Below are positions 57,420 through 64,000 of a stretch of 64,000 bases of DNA, piece after piece. Position numbers and translations under genes: made by a program. Source of the DNA: Actinomycetospora corticicola. Lineage in GTDB: Bacteria > Actinomycetota > Actinomycetes > Mycobacteriales > Pseudonocardiaceae. Location of the stretch: NCBI RefSeq assembly GCF_013409505.1, contig NZ_JACCBN010000001.1, forward strand, positions 2,604,001 through 2,668,000, written 5' to 3'. The number at the start of each line of letters is the position of its first letter. Within the stretch, counting starts at the first letter, position 1. The notes beneath the pieces are model-generated. The model did no database searches, had not been told where the DNA came from, and worked only from the letters and a program-made list of their open reading frames with translations.

Positions 57420-58777
57420 GGCGGGCCGACCAGGCCGGCCACGAACCGGCGTACCGCCTCCGGACGTCCCGCCGGGTGGGTGTGCAGGTAGGAGGCGTGC
57501 ACGTTGCCCTGCACGAACCCCTCGGTGCCCCCGTCCCACTCCCATGCGGCCGTCGTCCCGGCCCGCGGGGTGGTCGCCGTGCGGTGGAACTCGTGGCCGG
57601 TCACGACGTCCCCGCGGGCGGCGACCGGCGAGTCGGCCACCGCCGTCGCGGTCCGGTAGCCCAGGGTCAGCCGCGGGGCCATGGCCGCCTCGGCGTCGAG
57701 CACCCCGCACATCGGGGCCCCGTCGAGCGACCGCCCGAGGTAGAGCAGACCGCCGCACTCGGCGTGGACCGCACCACCCGCCGTCGCGAAGGCGTGGATC
57801 GCGGAGCGGAGCGCGACGTTGGCCGAGAGCTCCTCGAGGTGCTCCTCCGGGAACCCGCCGGGCAGCACGAGCCCGGCCGTGCGCTCGGGCAGCGCCTCGT
57901 CGCGCAGCGGGTCCACGACCACGACCTCGCCCCCGGCCGCGTGCAGCAGCTCCGCGTGCTCCGGGTAGCCGAAGGTGAAGGCCGGGCCGCCCGCGACGGC
58001 GACGACACGGCGGGCGCGGCGGTCGGTCGGACCGACCTCGAGCACCGGGTCCCAGGGCTCGACCGGGGTCGGCGGCGCGCTGCGGGCCAGGCGTTCGACG
58101 GCGTCGAGGTCGACGTGCGCGGCGACCAGCGCGGTCATGGCGTCGACGGCGGCGCGGGCGTCGGCCCCGTGCTCGGCCGCCGTGATCAACCCGAGGTGAC
58201 GGGACGGCACGGCGAGCTCGGCGCGGCGCGGGACGACCCCGAGCACCGGTACCCCGACCTCCGCGCACGCCGCCCGTAGCGCGTCCGCGTGCCGCTCGGT
58301 GCCGACCCGGTTGAGGATCACGCCGGCCGGCGCCGCCCGGGGATCGAAGGCGCGGAACCCGTGCAGCAGCGCGGCGACCGACCGGTGCTGCCCGCGCGCG
58401 TCGACGACGAGGATCACCGGCGCCTCGAGCACCCGCGCGACGTGCGCGGTGGACCCGTCGTCGGGAGCGCTCCCCAGCCGCCCGTCGAACAGCCCCATCA
58501 CGCCCTCGACCACGGCCAACGCCGCGCCCGCCGCCCCGTGCGCCACGAGCGGGGCGAGGCGGTCGGCCCCGCAGAGCACCGGGTCGAGGTTGCGGCCCGG
58601 GCGCCCCGAGGCGAGGGCGTGGTAGCCGGGGTCGACGTAGTCCGGGCCGATCTTGAACGGCGCCGGCACCGAGCCGCGGTCGGCGAGCGCGCCCAGCAGC
58701 CCCGTCGTGATCGTCGTCTTCCCGCTTCCCGACGATGGGGCCGCGATCACCACGCGCGGGGGCAGGCCGGCGCTCAC
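57416..58777 (-). CDS. cobB: Cobyrinate a,c-diamide synthase
   Basis: A 453-residue enzyme (also called CbiA) that amidates the a and c side chains of cobyrinate with glutamine and ATP. The P-loop-like APSSGSGKTT lies at about 11-20, FKIGPDYVDPGYH follows, and the C-terminal glutaminase part has AECGGLLYLG with its nucleophile Cys near 342 and SYLHTHPAG near the end. GTG at 58777 is used because the motif region starts there; an ATG at 58825 would begin within a dispersed repeat (copy W). Two 13-mer repeats lie in this gene or close to it. Confidence 0.95.
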   Translation of the reverse strand: MSAGLPPRVVIAAPSSGSGKTTITTGLLGALADRGSVPAPFKIGPDYVDPGYHALASGRPGRNLDPVLCGADRLAPLVAHGAAGAALAVVEGVMGLFDGRLGSAPDDGSTAHVARVLEAPVILVVDARGQHRSVAALLHGFRAFDPRAAPAGVILNRVGTERHADALRAACAEVGVPVLGVVPRRAELAVPSRHLGLITAAEHGADARAAVDAMTALVAAHVDLDAVERLARSAPPTPVEPWDPVLEVGPTDRRARRVVAVAGGPAFTFGYPEHAELLHAAGGEVVVVDPLRDEALPERTAGLVLPGGFPEEHLEELSANVALRSAIHAFATAGGAVHAECGGLLYLGRSLDGAPMCGVLDAEAAMAPRLTLGYRTATAVADSPVAARGDVVTGHEFHRTATTPRAGTTAAWEWDGGTEGFVQGNVHASYLHTHPAGRPEAVRRFVAGLVGPP

Positions 58778-58805
58778 GACGGGCCCGCGCCGGGAGTGCG
58801 GCACA

Positions 58806-58821
58806 GTGCACCACCGCTGAC
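58806..58821 (-). repeat. Short repeat copy W near the cobB start
   Basis: GTGCACCACCGCTGAC, the conserved half-palindrome of the 59-base element, upstream of the chosen cobB start. Only this short core is shared, so it may be chance similarity. Confidence 0.4.
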
Positions 58822-58850
58822 GCACTCCGCCGCACTCGCGGCGTGCCGGC

Positions 58851-59465
58851 TCACCACTCGATGCCCTTCTGACCCTTCTGCCCGGCGTCCATCGGGTGCT
58901 TGATCTTGGTCATCTCGGTGACGAGGTCGGCCGCCTCGACCAGGGCGGGCGGCGCGTCGCGACCGGTGATGACGACGTGCTGGAACCCCGGCCGGTCGTT
59001 CATCACCGCGACCACCTCGTCGACGTCGATCCAGCCCCACTTCAGCGGGTAGGTGAACTCGTCGAGGACGTAGAAGTCGTGCGCGCCGCCCTCGAGCCGG
59101 CGCCGGATCTCCGCCCAGCCCTCGCGGGCGGCCTCGGCGTGGTCCTCGTCGGAGCCCGGCTTGCGGCTCCACGACCAGCCCTCACCCATCTTGTGCCACT
59201 CCACCGGCCCGCCCTGACCGGTCTGCTCGTGCAGCTCGCCGAGGGCCTTCAGCGCCGTCTCCTCGCCGACCCGCCACTTGGCCGACTTCACGAACTGGAA
59301 CACCGCGACCGAGTTGCCCGCCGTCCACTGCCGCAGCGCGAGGCCGAACGCCGCCGTCGACTTGCCCTTGTTCACGCCGGTGTGCACCACGAGCAGCGGG
59401 CGGCGGCGCCGCTGGCGGGTGGTGAGCCCGTCGTCGGGAACGGTGGTGGGGACGCCCTGGGGCAT
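58851..59465 (-). CDS. cobO: Corrinoid adenosyltransferase
   Basis: A 204-residue enzyme of the CobA/BtuR/CobO type that transfers the adenosyl group of ATP to cob(I)yrinate. P-loop VHTGVNKGKSTAAFGL (about 27-42), FQFVKSAKWRVGEE, DEFTYPLKWGWID and HVVITGRDAPPALVEAADLV are canonical. ATG at 59465. It lies between cobB and the chelatase on the same strand. The N-terminal 20 residues include a repeat-encoded TVPDDGLTT (59427-59438). Confidence 0.95.
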   Translation of the reverse strand: MPQGVPTTVPDDGLTTRQRRRRPLLVVHTGVNKGKSTAAFGLALRQWTAGNSVAVFQFVKSAKWRVGEETALKALGELHEQTGQGGPVEWHKMGEGWSWSRKPGSDEDHAEAAREGWAEIRRRLEGGAHDFYVLDEFTYPLKWGWIDVDEVVAVMNDRPGFQHVVITGRDAPPALVEAADLVTEMTKIKHPMDAGQKGQKGIEW

Positions 59466-59488
59466 GGTTCTCCTTCGCAGGCGACGGG

Positions 59489-61639
59489 TCAGGCGCCGAC
59501 GGCGGTCCGGGCCACCGCCGCGACGTTCTCGCCGGTCAGTTCGTCGAGGGTCACGATCGCACCGGCGGCCGCACCGGCGATCCGGCCGGCGAGCCCGAGA
59601 CGGACGTGCCCGGCCTCGCAGTCCACGACCACGGTGCTCATCGCCGCTCCCCCGCGCCCCGGGCCGGCCTCGCGGGCCAGGCCGCGGGCGGCGTCGAGCG
59701 CGGCGTCGAGCGGCTTCGGGCCGCCGCCGGTCGCGCGACCGTCGGTGAGCAGGACGAGCAGGCCGCGGCGCCGCGGGTCGCGCACCCGCTCCGCCCGCAG
59801 CACCCGGCGCGCGGCGCGGAGTCCCTCGGCGAGCGGCGTCCGCCCCCCGGTGTGCAGGTCGGCGAGCCGGGCGTGGGCGGTGTGCACGCTCGACGTCGGC
59901 GGGAGGGCGACGCTCGCGCCGCTGCCGCGGAAGGTCACCACCCCGACCTTGTCCCGCCGTTGGTAGGCGTCCCGCAGCAGCGCGTCGACCGCGCCCGTCA
60001 CCGCCGACATCCGTTTTCGCGCGGCCATCGAGCCGGACACGTCGACGCAGAACAGCACGAGGTTGCCCTCGCGGCCCTCCCGGTGCGCGTGTCGGAGGTC
60101 GTCCGGTTCCGGCCGACCGCGTCGTCCCCCGCGGACACTGGCGATCACGGTTGCCGGGAGGTGCGGGGCGGGGCCGGACTCCGGGGCCTCGGCGACCGCC
60201 CGGACCGTCCGCCCACGTCGTCCGCGGGCCCGCGACCGGCGCCCGGGGACGCCCTCGCCGACGCCGCGCACCTCGAAGCGCCGGCTCTTCAGCCGGACCT
60301 GCTGCGGGGCCCCCACCGGTGACAGCGGAGCGTCGTCGCCGTCGTCCCGCGGCAGGGAATCCGCACCGTCACTCCCGCTGCCCGTTCCCGACGGCGGGGC
60401 GGGTCGGCCCGGCGGGGACGGTGCGCCCTCCGGACCGGGTCCGTCGGACCCGGGTCCCCCGCTCTCGGGCCCCCCGGCCTCGGACGCCCCGGCCTCGGGA
60501 GGCGCTGCCGATCCGGCGTCGGGACCGGACCCGTCGTCGGGACCGTCCTCCGGATCGCCGTCGGGGCCACCGGGTCCGCCGGGCCCGTCGTCGTCGGGAC
60601 CGTCGTCCTGGTCGTCCTCGAGGTCCTGCAGCGCCTGCTCCGCGACCTCGAGCGCCTTCTCCAGCTCCTCGTCGGAGAGGTGCGGCTCGTCGAAGGGGTC
60701 GCGGCGGCGCCGGTGCGGCAGGGCGAGGCGGGCGGCAGCGCGCACGTCGTCGACGTCGACCGCGTCGACCCCGCGCCAGGCCGCGTGGGCGACGGCCGTC
60801 CGGGCCACGACGACGTCCGCGCGCATCCCGTCGACCTCGACGAACGCGCACACCGCGGAGATGCGGACCAGCTCGCGGTCGGTCAGGGCGACCGATCCCA
60901 GCCGGGCGCGGGCGTCGTCGATCTGCGCGCGCAGGGCGTCCTCGTCGGCGGCGAAGCGCGTGGCGAAGGCGGCCGGGTCGGCGTCGTGGGCGAGGCGGCG
61001 GCGCACCACCTCGGTGCGCTCGGCGACGACGCGCGAGGCCTCGACGCGGACGGTGAGCCCGAAGCGGTCGAGCAGCTGCGGGCGGAGCTCGCCCTCCTCC
61101 GGGTTCATGGTGCCGACCAGCAGGAAGCGGGCCGGGTGCGTGAACGAGACCCCGTCGCGCTCGACGTGGGAGCGCCCGGAGGCGGCGGCGTCGAGCAGGA
61201 GGTCGACGAGGTGGTCGTGCAGGAGGTTGACCTCGTCGACGTAGAGCACGCCGCGGTGCGCGAGGGCCAGCAGGCCGGGCTGCACCGAGCCGCGGCCGTG
61301 GGCGAGGACCTCCTGCAGGTCCAGCGAGCCGATCAGGCGGTCCTCGGACGCCCCGACCGGCAGCTCCACGAGCCGGGCCGGCCGGCGCTCGACGGGGGCG
61401 TCGGCCGGGAAGGGCCCGTCGGGGCTCTCCTCGCCGGCGTCGACGTCCACCCCGAACCGGTCGCCGGCCCGCACCGCGACGTCGGGCAGCAGGGTCGCGA
61501 GGGCCCGCACGATCGTCGACTTCGCGGTGCCCTTCTCCCCGCGCACCAGCACGCCGCCGATACCCGGGTCGACCGCGGAGAGCAGGAGCGCGAGCCGCAG
61601 GTCCGGGTGGCCGACGACGGCCGAGAAGGGGAACGCCAC
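59489..61639 (-). CDS. Fused AAA-VWA chelatase subunit (ChlI/ChlD-like, cobaltochelatase partner)
   Basis: 716 residues. AAA+ domain: Walker A GEKGTAKS (34-41), Walker [11 protein letters not shown], sensor [20 protein letters not shown]. An Asp/Gly/Pro-rich linker (about 330-470) follows, then a VWA domain with the MIDAS motif DVSGSM near 533. Proteins of this kind drive cobalt or magnesium insertion by the large CobN/ChlH subunit, which is not in the window. Neighbouring cobO and cobB point to cobalt. GTG at 61639 chosen for homology; GTG at 61672 is possible. Linker carries repeat copy C. Confidence 0.9.
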   Translation of the reverse strand: MAFPFSAVVGHPDLRLALLLSAVDPGIGGVLVRGEKGTAKSTIVRALATLLPDVAVRAGDRFGVDVDAGEESPDGPFPADAPVERRPARLVELPVGASEDRLIGSLDLQEVLAHGRGSVQPGLLALAHRGVLYVDEVNLLHDHLVDLLLDAAASGRSHVERDGVSFTHPARFLLVGTMNPEEGELRPQLLDRFGLTVRVEASRVVAERTEVVRRRLAHDADPAAFATRFAADEDALRAQIDDARARLGSVALTDRELVRISAVCAFVEVDGMRADVVVARTAVAHAAWRGVDAVDVDDVRAAARLALPHRRRRDPFDEPHLSDEELEKALEVAEQALQDLEDDQDDGPDDDGPGGPGGPDGDPEDGPDDGSGPDAGSAAPPEAGASEAGGPESGGPGSDGPGPEGAPSPPGRPAPPSGTGSGSDGADSLPRDDGDDAPLSPVGAPQQVRLKSRRFEVRGVGEGVPGRRSRARGRRGRTVRAVAEAPESGPAPHLPATVIASVRGGRRGRPEPDDLRHAHREGREGNLVLFCVDVSGSMAARKRMSAVTGAVDALLRDAYQRRDKVGVVTFRGSGASVALPPTSSVHTAHARLADLHTGGRTPLAEGLRAARRVLRAERVRDPRRRGLLVLLTDGRATGGGPKPLDAALDAARGLAREAGPGRGGAAMSTVVVDCEAGHVRLGLAGRIAGAAAGAIVTLDELTGENVAAVARTAVGA
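60321..60355 (+). repeat. 35-base dispersed repeat, copy C (in the chelatase linker)
   Basis: GACAGCGGAGCGTCGTCGCC and onward to CCGCGGCAG, similar to copies A and B. In the host gene it encodes [14 protein letters not shown] in the disordered linker. Confidence 0.7.
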
Positions 61640-61670
61640 GGGACGCGACCCTATCCCGCGGACGGAGACC

Positions 61671-61694
61671 ACATCTCAGCAACCGCTGAGATGT
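61671..61694 (-). terminator. Perfect hairpin between the SIP gene and the chelatase gene
   Basis: ACATCTCAGC (61671-61680) pairs perfectly with GCTGAGATGT (61685-61694), 10 bases, with a 4-base loop AACC. It starts ten bases after the SIP stop and overlaps the alternative chelatase start. It could end the SIP message or attenuate read-through into the cobalamin genes. Confidence 0.6.
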
Positions 61695-61703
61695 GTGCCT
61701 CCG

Positions 61704-62501
61704 CTACGCCGCCACCCCGTTGCCCGCGCGCTTGTCGGCCTGGAAGCCCTCCTCGTCCATCCCGCGACGCCAGTAGCCCGAGATGGAGAGCAGCTCCTTC
61801 GGCACGGCCCGCTCGTCGCGCAGGAGCCCGCGCAGCGCCTTCATCGAGCTCGTCTCGCCGTGCACGAACGCCTGCACCCGACCCGCCGGCCAGTCCACGG
61901 CCCGCACGACGTCGACCAGCGTCTCACCGGCCTCGCGGTGCACCCAGCGGACCTCCAGGTCACCGGAACACGTCAGCGGGAGCTCGTCGGCCGGCCCGTC
62001 GACCTCCACGAACGCCAGCACCGGCGTCCCCGCCGGCACCCGCTCGCACGCCGCCGCGATCGCCGGCAGCGCGGCCTCGTCACCGATCAGCACGTGCGCG
62101 TCCACGTCGGCCGCCGGTGCGTACGCCCCGCCCGGTCCGAGCAGGATCAGCTCGTCGCCCGGCTGCGCCGCGAGCGCCCACGGACCCGCCACCCCGGTGT
62201 CGCCGTGCACCACGAAGTCGATCGTCATCTCGCCCGCGGCGTGGTCGAGCGCGCGCACCGTGTAGGTCCGCGAGATCGGCCACTCCTCGCGCGGGCGCTC
62301 GGCCCGCACCGCCCCGACGTCGAGCGGCTCGTCGTAGACCACGCCCGGCCGCCGGAAGGCGAGCTTCACGTACCGGTCGGTGAACCCGTTGTCCTCGATG
62401 CCCGCGAGCCCCGGTCCGCCGAGCACGACCCGCCGCAGATGCGGGGTCAACTGCTCGCTGCGCAGTACCTCGAGCCGATGCCCCGGTCCGCCCTTCGCCA
62501 T
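61704..62501 (-). CDS. Siderophore-interacting protein (FAD-linked ferric-siderophore reductase)
   Basis: 265 residues of the SIP family (ViuB/YqjH type), which reduces ferric siderophores in the cytoplasm. The FAD motif is ISRTYTVRALD (RxYTxR, near 75-82), with VIDFVVHG-like strand EMTIDFVVHG, the GDEAALPAIAAA segment (near 140) and the C-terminal ISGYWRRGMDEEG. ATG at 62501 (a GTG three codons earlier is possible). A DtxR/IdeR-type box lies just upstream, at 62522. Confidence 0.93.
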   Translation of the reverse strand: MAKGGPGHRLEVLRSEQLTPHLRRVVLGGPGLAGIEDNGFTDRYVKLAFRRPGVVYDEPLDVGAVRAERPREEWPISRTYTVRALDHAAGEMTIDFVVHGDTGVAGPWALAAQPGDELILLGPGGAYAPAADVDAHVLIGDEAALPAIAAACERVPAGTPVLAFVEVDGPADELPLTCSGDLEVRWVHREAGETLVDVVRAVDWPAGRVQAFVHGETSSMKALRGLLRDERAVPKELLSISGYWRRGMDEEGFQADKRAGNGVAA

Positions 62502-62521
62502 GCTCCACACCCCTCGTCGTG

Positions 62522-62540
62522 TCAGGTAAGGCTCACCTTA
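62522..62540. promoter_or_regulatory. DtxR/IdeR-type iron box
   Basis: TCAGGTAAGGCTCACCTTA matches the iron-box consensus TWAGGTWAGSCTWACCTWA at 17 of 19 positions, with the two arms AGGTAAG and CTCACCTTA. It lies 21 bases before the SIP start codon, so the SIP gene should be repressed when iron is plentiful. Confidence 0.85.
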
Positions 62541-62560
62541 CTTCCTGACGTCGGGCGTGG

Positions 62561-63352
62561 TCACTCCCCTCGCTCGGCCGCCAGGGCCCGCGGGTGGACG
62601 AGCAACCGGTCGACCCCGGCGCGGCAGGCGGCGAGGAAGGCCCCCGCCCGGGCGGGGGCGGCCGGGTCGGCGGGGTCGGCCACCGGTCGCGGCGTGCGCG
62701 GGGCGCCCACGACCACCGGCACCCACGGCGGGAGCGTCGCGAGCAGGGAGGTCACCTCCCCCATGTCCACGGCGAGTTCGTCCGCGGGCACCCGGACGTA
62801 CCCGAGCGCGTCCCCGGCCTCGACGATCAGCTCGGCCACCTCCTCGGGGTCGGCGACCGACGGCCGGACGTCGAACACGATCCCCGCGCGGGTCCCGGCG
62901 ACGGCGGCGAGGGCCTCCCGCACCGGAACGCCGTCGGCCGGCACGAGGACGGGACGGACCCGGAACGACGCGGCCTGCGCGGTGAGCCCCGCGAGGGCGT
63001 CCCCGGTGTCGACCCCCTCCGTCGCCCGGACCGTGACGAACTGCGCCCCGAGCCGGGCCCCGAGGTCGAGCGTGCGGCGTCGCGGGTCGTCCGTCGCGTC
63101 CGTGGTCGGCTCGCCGAGGTCGATCCGCCCGACGTCGAGCGTGGTCACCCGGCTGACCAGAAGGACGTCCACGAGCGCCGCGAGCAGGGGCGTGCCCGCG
63201 CCGTGCCCCCAGGCGCGCTCGGCGTCGGGCTCGGCGGCCACGTGCAGTCCGACCGCGTCGAGCCCGCCCGCGCGGGCGGCCAGCACGCACGCGACGGGGT
63301 CGCGAGGGTCGAGGACCGAGTGGTGCACGGCGACGCGGTTCACGATCGCCAT
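62561..63352 (-). CDS. TIM-barrel protein, sugar phosphate isomerase/epimerase-like
   Basis: A 263-residue protein with alternating beta-alpha segments (for example VNRVAVHHSVLDPRDPVACV and LGAQFVTVRATEGV). The pattern fits the xylose-isomerase-like TIM-barrel superfamily, but the metal-ligand Glu/His set is not clear, so activity is doubtful. ATG at 63352. It is divergent from the TetR gene, 40 bases away, and is probably its target. Confidence 0.65.
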   Translation of the reverse strand: MAIVNRVAVHHSVLDPRDPVACVLAARAGGLDAVGLHVAAEPDAERAWGHGAGTPLLAALVDVLLVSRVTTLDVGRIDLGEPTTDATDDPRRRTLDLGARLGAQFVTVRATEGVDTGDALAGLTAQAASFRVRPVLVPADGVPVREALAAVAGTRAGIVFDVRPSVADPEEVAELIVEAGDALGYVRVPADELAVDMGEVTSLLATLPPWVPVVVGAPRTPRPVADPADPAAPARAGAFLAACRAGVDRLLVHPRALAAERGE

Positions 63353-63392
63353 GATGTACTAGCCGGTGAGTCCACTGCGAGGAGGGCCATCC

Positions 63393-64000
63393 ATGACCGC
63401 GGAGTCCCAGCCCCGGCAGCGCGACGCCGAACGCACCCGGGCGGAGATCCTCGACGTCGCCACCGCCGAGTTCGCCGAACGGGGCCTCGCGGGCGCCCGC
63501 GTGGACGAGATCGCGGCCCGGACCCGCACCACCAAGCGGATGCTCTACTACTACTTCGGCAGCAAGCAGGGGCTCTACCTCGCCGTGCTGGAGCGCGCCT
63601 ACCTGGGCATCCGCTCGCTGGAGAGCCATCTCGAGGTCGACGAGCTCGCCCCCACGGCCGCGGTCCGCGCCGTCTGTGACCTCACCTTCGACCACCACGA
63701 GGCGAACCCCGAGTTCATCCGCCTCGTGAGCATCGAGAACATCCACCACGCCGAGCACCTGCGCGCCTCCCCCATCCGCGAGGGCCTCTCCGGCGCCACG
63801 CTCGCGGTGCTCGACCGGATCCTCGCGCGGGGTCGCGACGCCGGGCTCTTCCGCGACGACGTCGACGCGCTCGACATCCACCTGCTGATCAGCTCGTTCT
63901 GCATCTTCCGCACGGCCAACCGGCACACCGTCGCGGCCATCTTCGACCGCGACATGCTCGACCCCGCGATGCGCGACCACTACCGGCGGATGCTCTCCGA
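63393..64000 (+). CDS. TetR-family transcriptional regulator, 3' end missing
   Basis: The start of a TetR regulator, cut by the window end after 202 codons. The N-terminal helix-turn-helix is typical: RTRAEILDVATAEFAERG, VDEIAARTRTTKRMLYYYFG and SKQGLYLAVLERAYLGIRSL. ATG at 63393 with AGGAGGG upstream. The ligand domain has EFIRLVSIENIHHAEHLR, as in the TetR_C subgroup of regulators of catabolic genes. The divergent TIM-barrel gene is a likely target. Confidence 0.9.
   Translation, partial: MTAESQPRQRDAERTRAEILDVATAEFAERGLAGARVDEIAARTRTTKRMLYYYFGSKQGLYLAVLERAYLGIRSLESHLEVDELAPTAAVRAVCDLTFDHHEANPEFIRLVSIENIHHAEHLRASPIREGLSGATLAVLDRILARGRDAGLFRDDVDALDIHLLISSFCIFRTANRHTVAAIFDRDMLDPAMRDHYRRMLS

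Noticed and set aside
56845..62561. Cobalamin riboswitch for the cobB-cobO-chelatase genes
   Set aside because: Gene spacing is too short and no B12-box-like sequence or suitable leader was seen upstream of cobO, the chelatase or the SIP gene.

Overview
The window is chromosomal DNA of a very GC-rich actinobacterium. The housekeeping block (rimP-nusA-ylxR-infB-DUF503-rbfA, truB-ribF, rpsO-pnp-M16 protease-dapB), the GTG starts, the 4-base gene overlaps, the CysRS/MshC-like ligase, the menaquinone-reductase-like flavoprotein and the DtxR/IdeR-type iron box all fit the order Pseudonocardiales or Mycobacteriales. A Pseudonocardia- or Actinomycetospora-like genome is my inference; nothing in the sequence names the species.

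Layout. 1-3.6 kb: end of an epimerase/reductase, a YcaQ-type protein, a small unknown protein, a beta-carbonic anhydrase and an acetyltransferase. 3.7-21.5 kb: on the minus strand, the conserved translation and RNA block from rimP to dapB, interrupted by a MATE transporter, a FabG-like reductase and an unknown protein, and ending with a plus-strand lipoprotein/DUF4439 pair. 21.7-35.3 kb: accessory genes, including an unknown membrane protein, an SDR, YjbQ, a geranylgeranyl-reductase-family enzyme, an alcohol dehydrogenase with a Fis-type regulator, ROK/HAD/MFS, a Ser/Gly-rich protein and a glycosyltransferase. 35.4-43.7 kb: proS, a PQQ-propeller-like lipoprotein, a 1005-residue proline/threonine-rich membrane protein, a CysRS/MshC-family ligase and a LapA-like protein. 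43.7-55.4 kb: an acetyltransferase, then a ten-gene minus-strand operon. 55.4-64 kb: a secreted peptidase-like hydrolase, a 49-base repeat array, cobalamin genes (cbiG C-domain, cobB, cobO, an AAA-VWA chelatase), a siderophore-interacting protein, a TIM-barrel protein and the start of a TetR regulator.

The most interesting system is the ten-gene operon at 44273-55354. In transcription order it encodes an ATP-grasp ligase, a DUF4213/DUF364 protein, a cysteine-synthase-like PLP enzyme, a dipeptide-epimerase-like enolase, an MFS exporter, a methyltransferase, a family-5 binding protein, two Dpp/Nik-type permeases and a fused double ATPase. Every junction is a 4-base ATGA or GTGA overlap. A Fur-family (Zur-like) palindrome lies just upstream, between this operon and a divergent lipoprotein hydrolase. 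I infer a biosynthesis, export and re-uptake system for a small peptide-like metallophore, plausibly for zinc. The product is not predictable from the sequence.

The window is also rich in short dispersed repeats. A 13-mer, TCCCGACGRCGGG, occurs at least 21 times on both strands and in many reading frames. There are also a 35-base element (3 copies), a 59-base element carried in-frame inside three genes of the metallophore-like operon, a 68-base element with inverted ends (2 copies) and a 49-base-period array. Several convergent gene pairs are separated by hairpins that look like bidirectional terminators.
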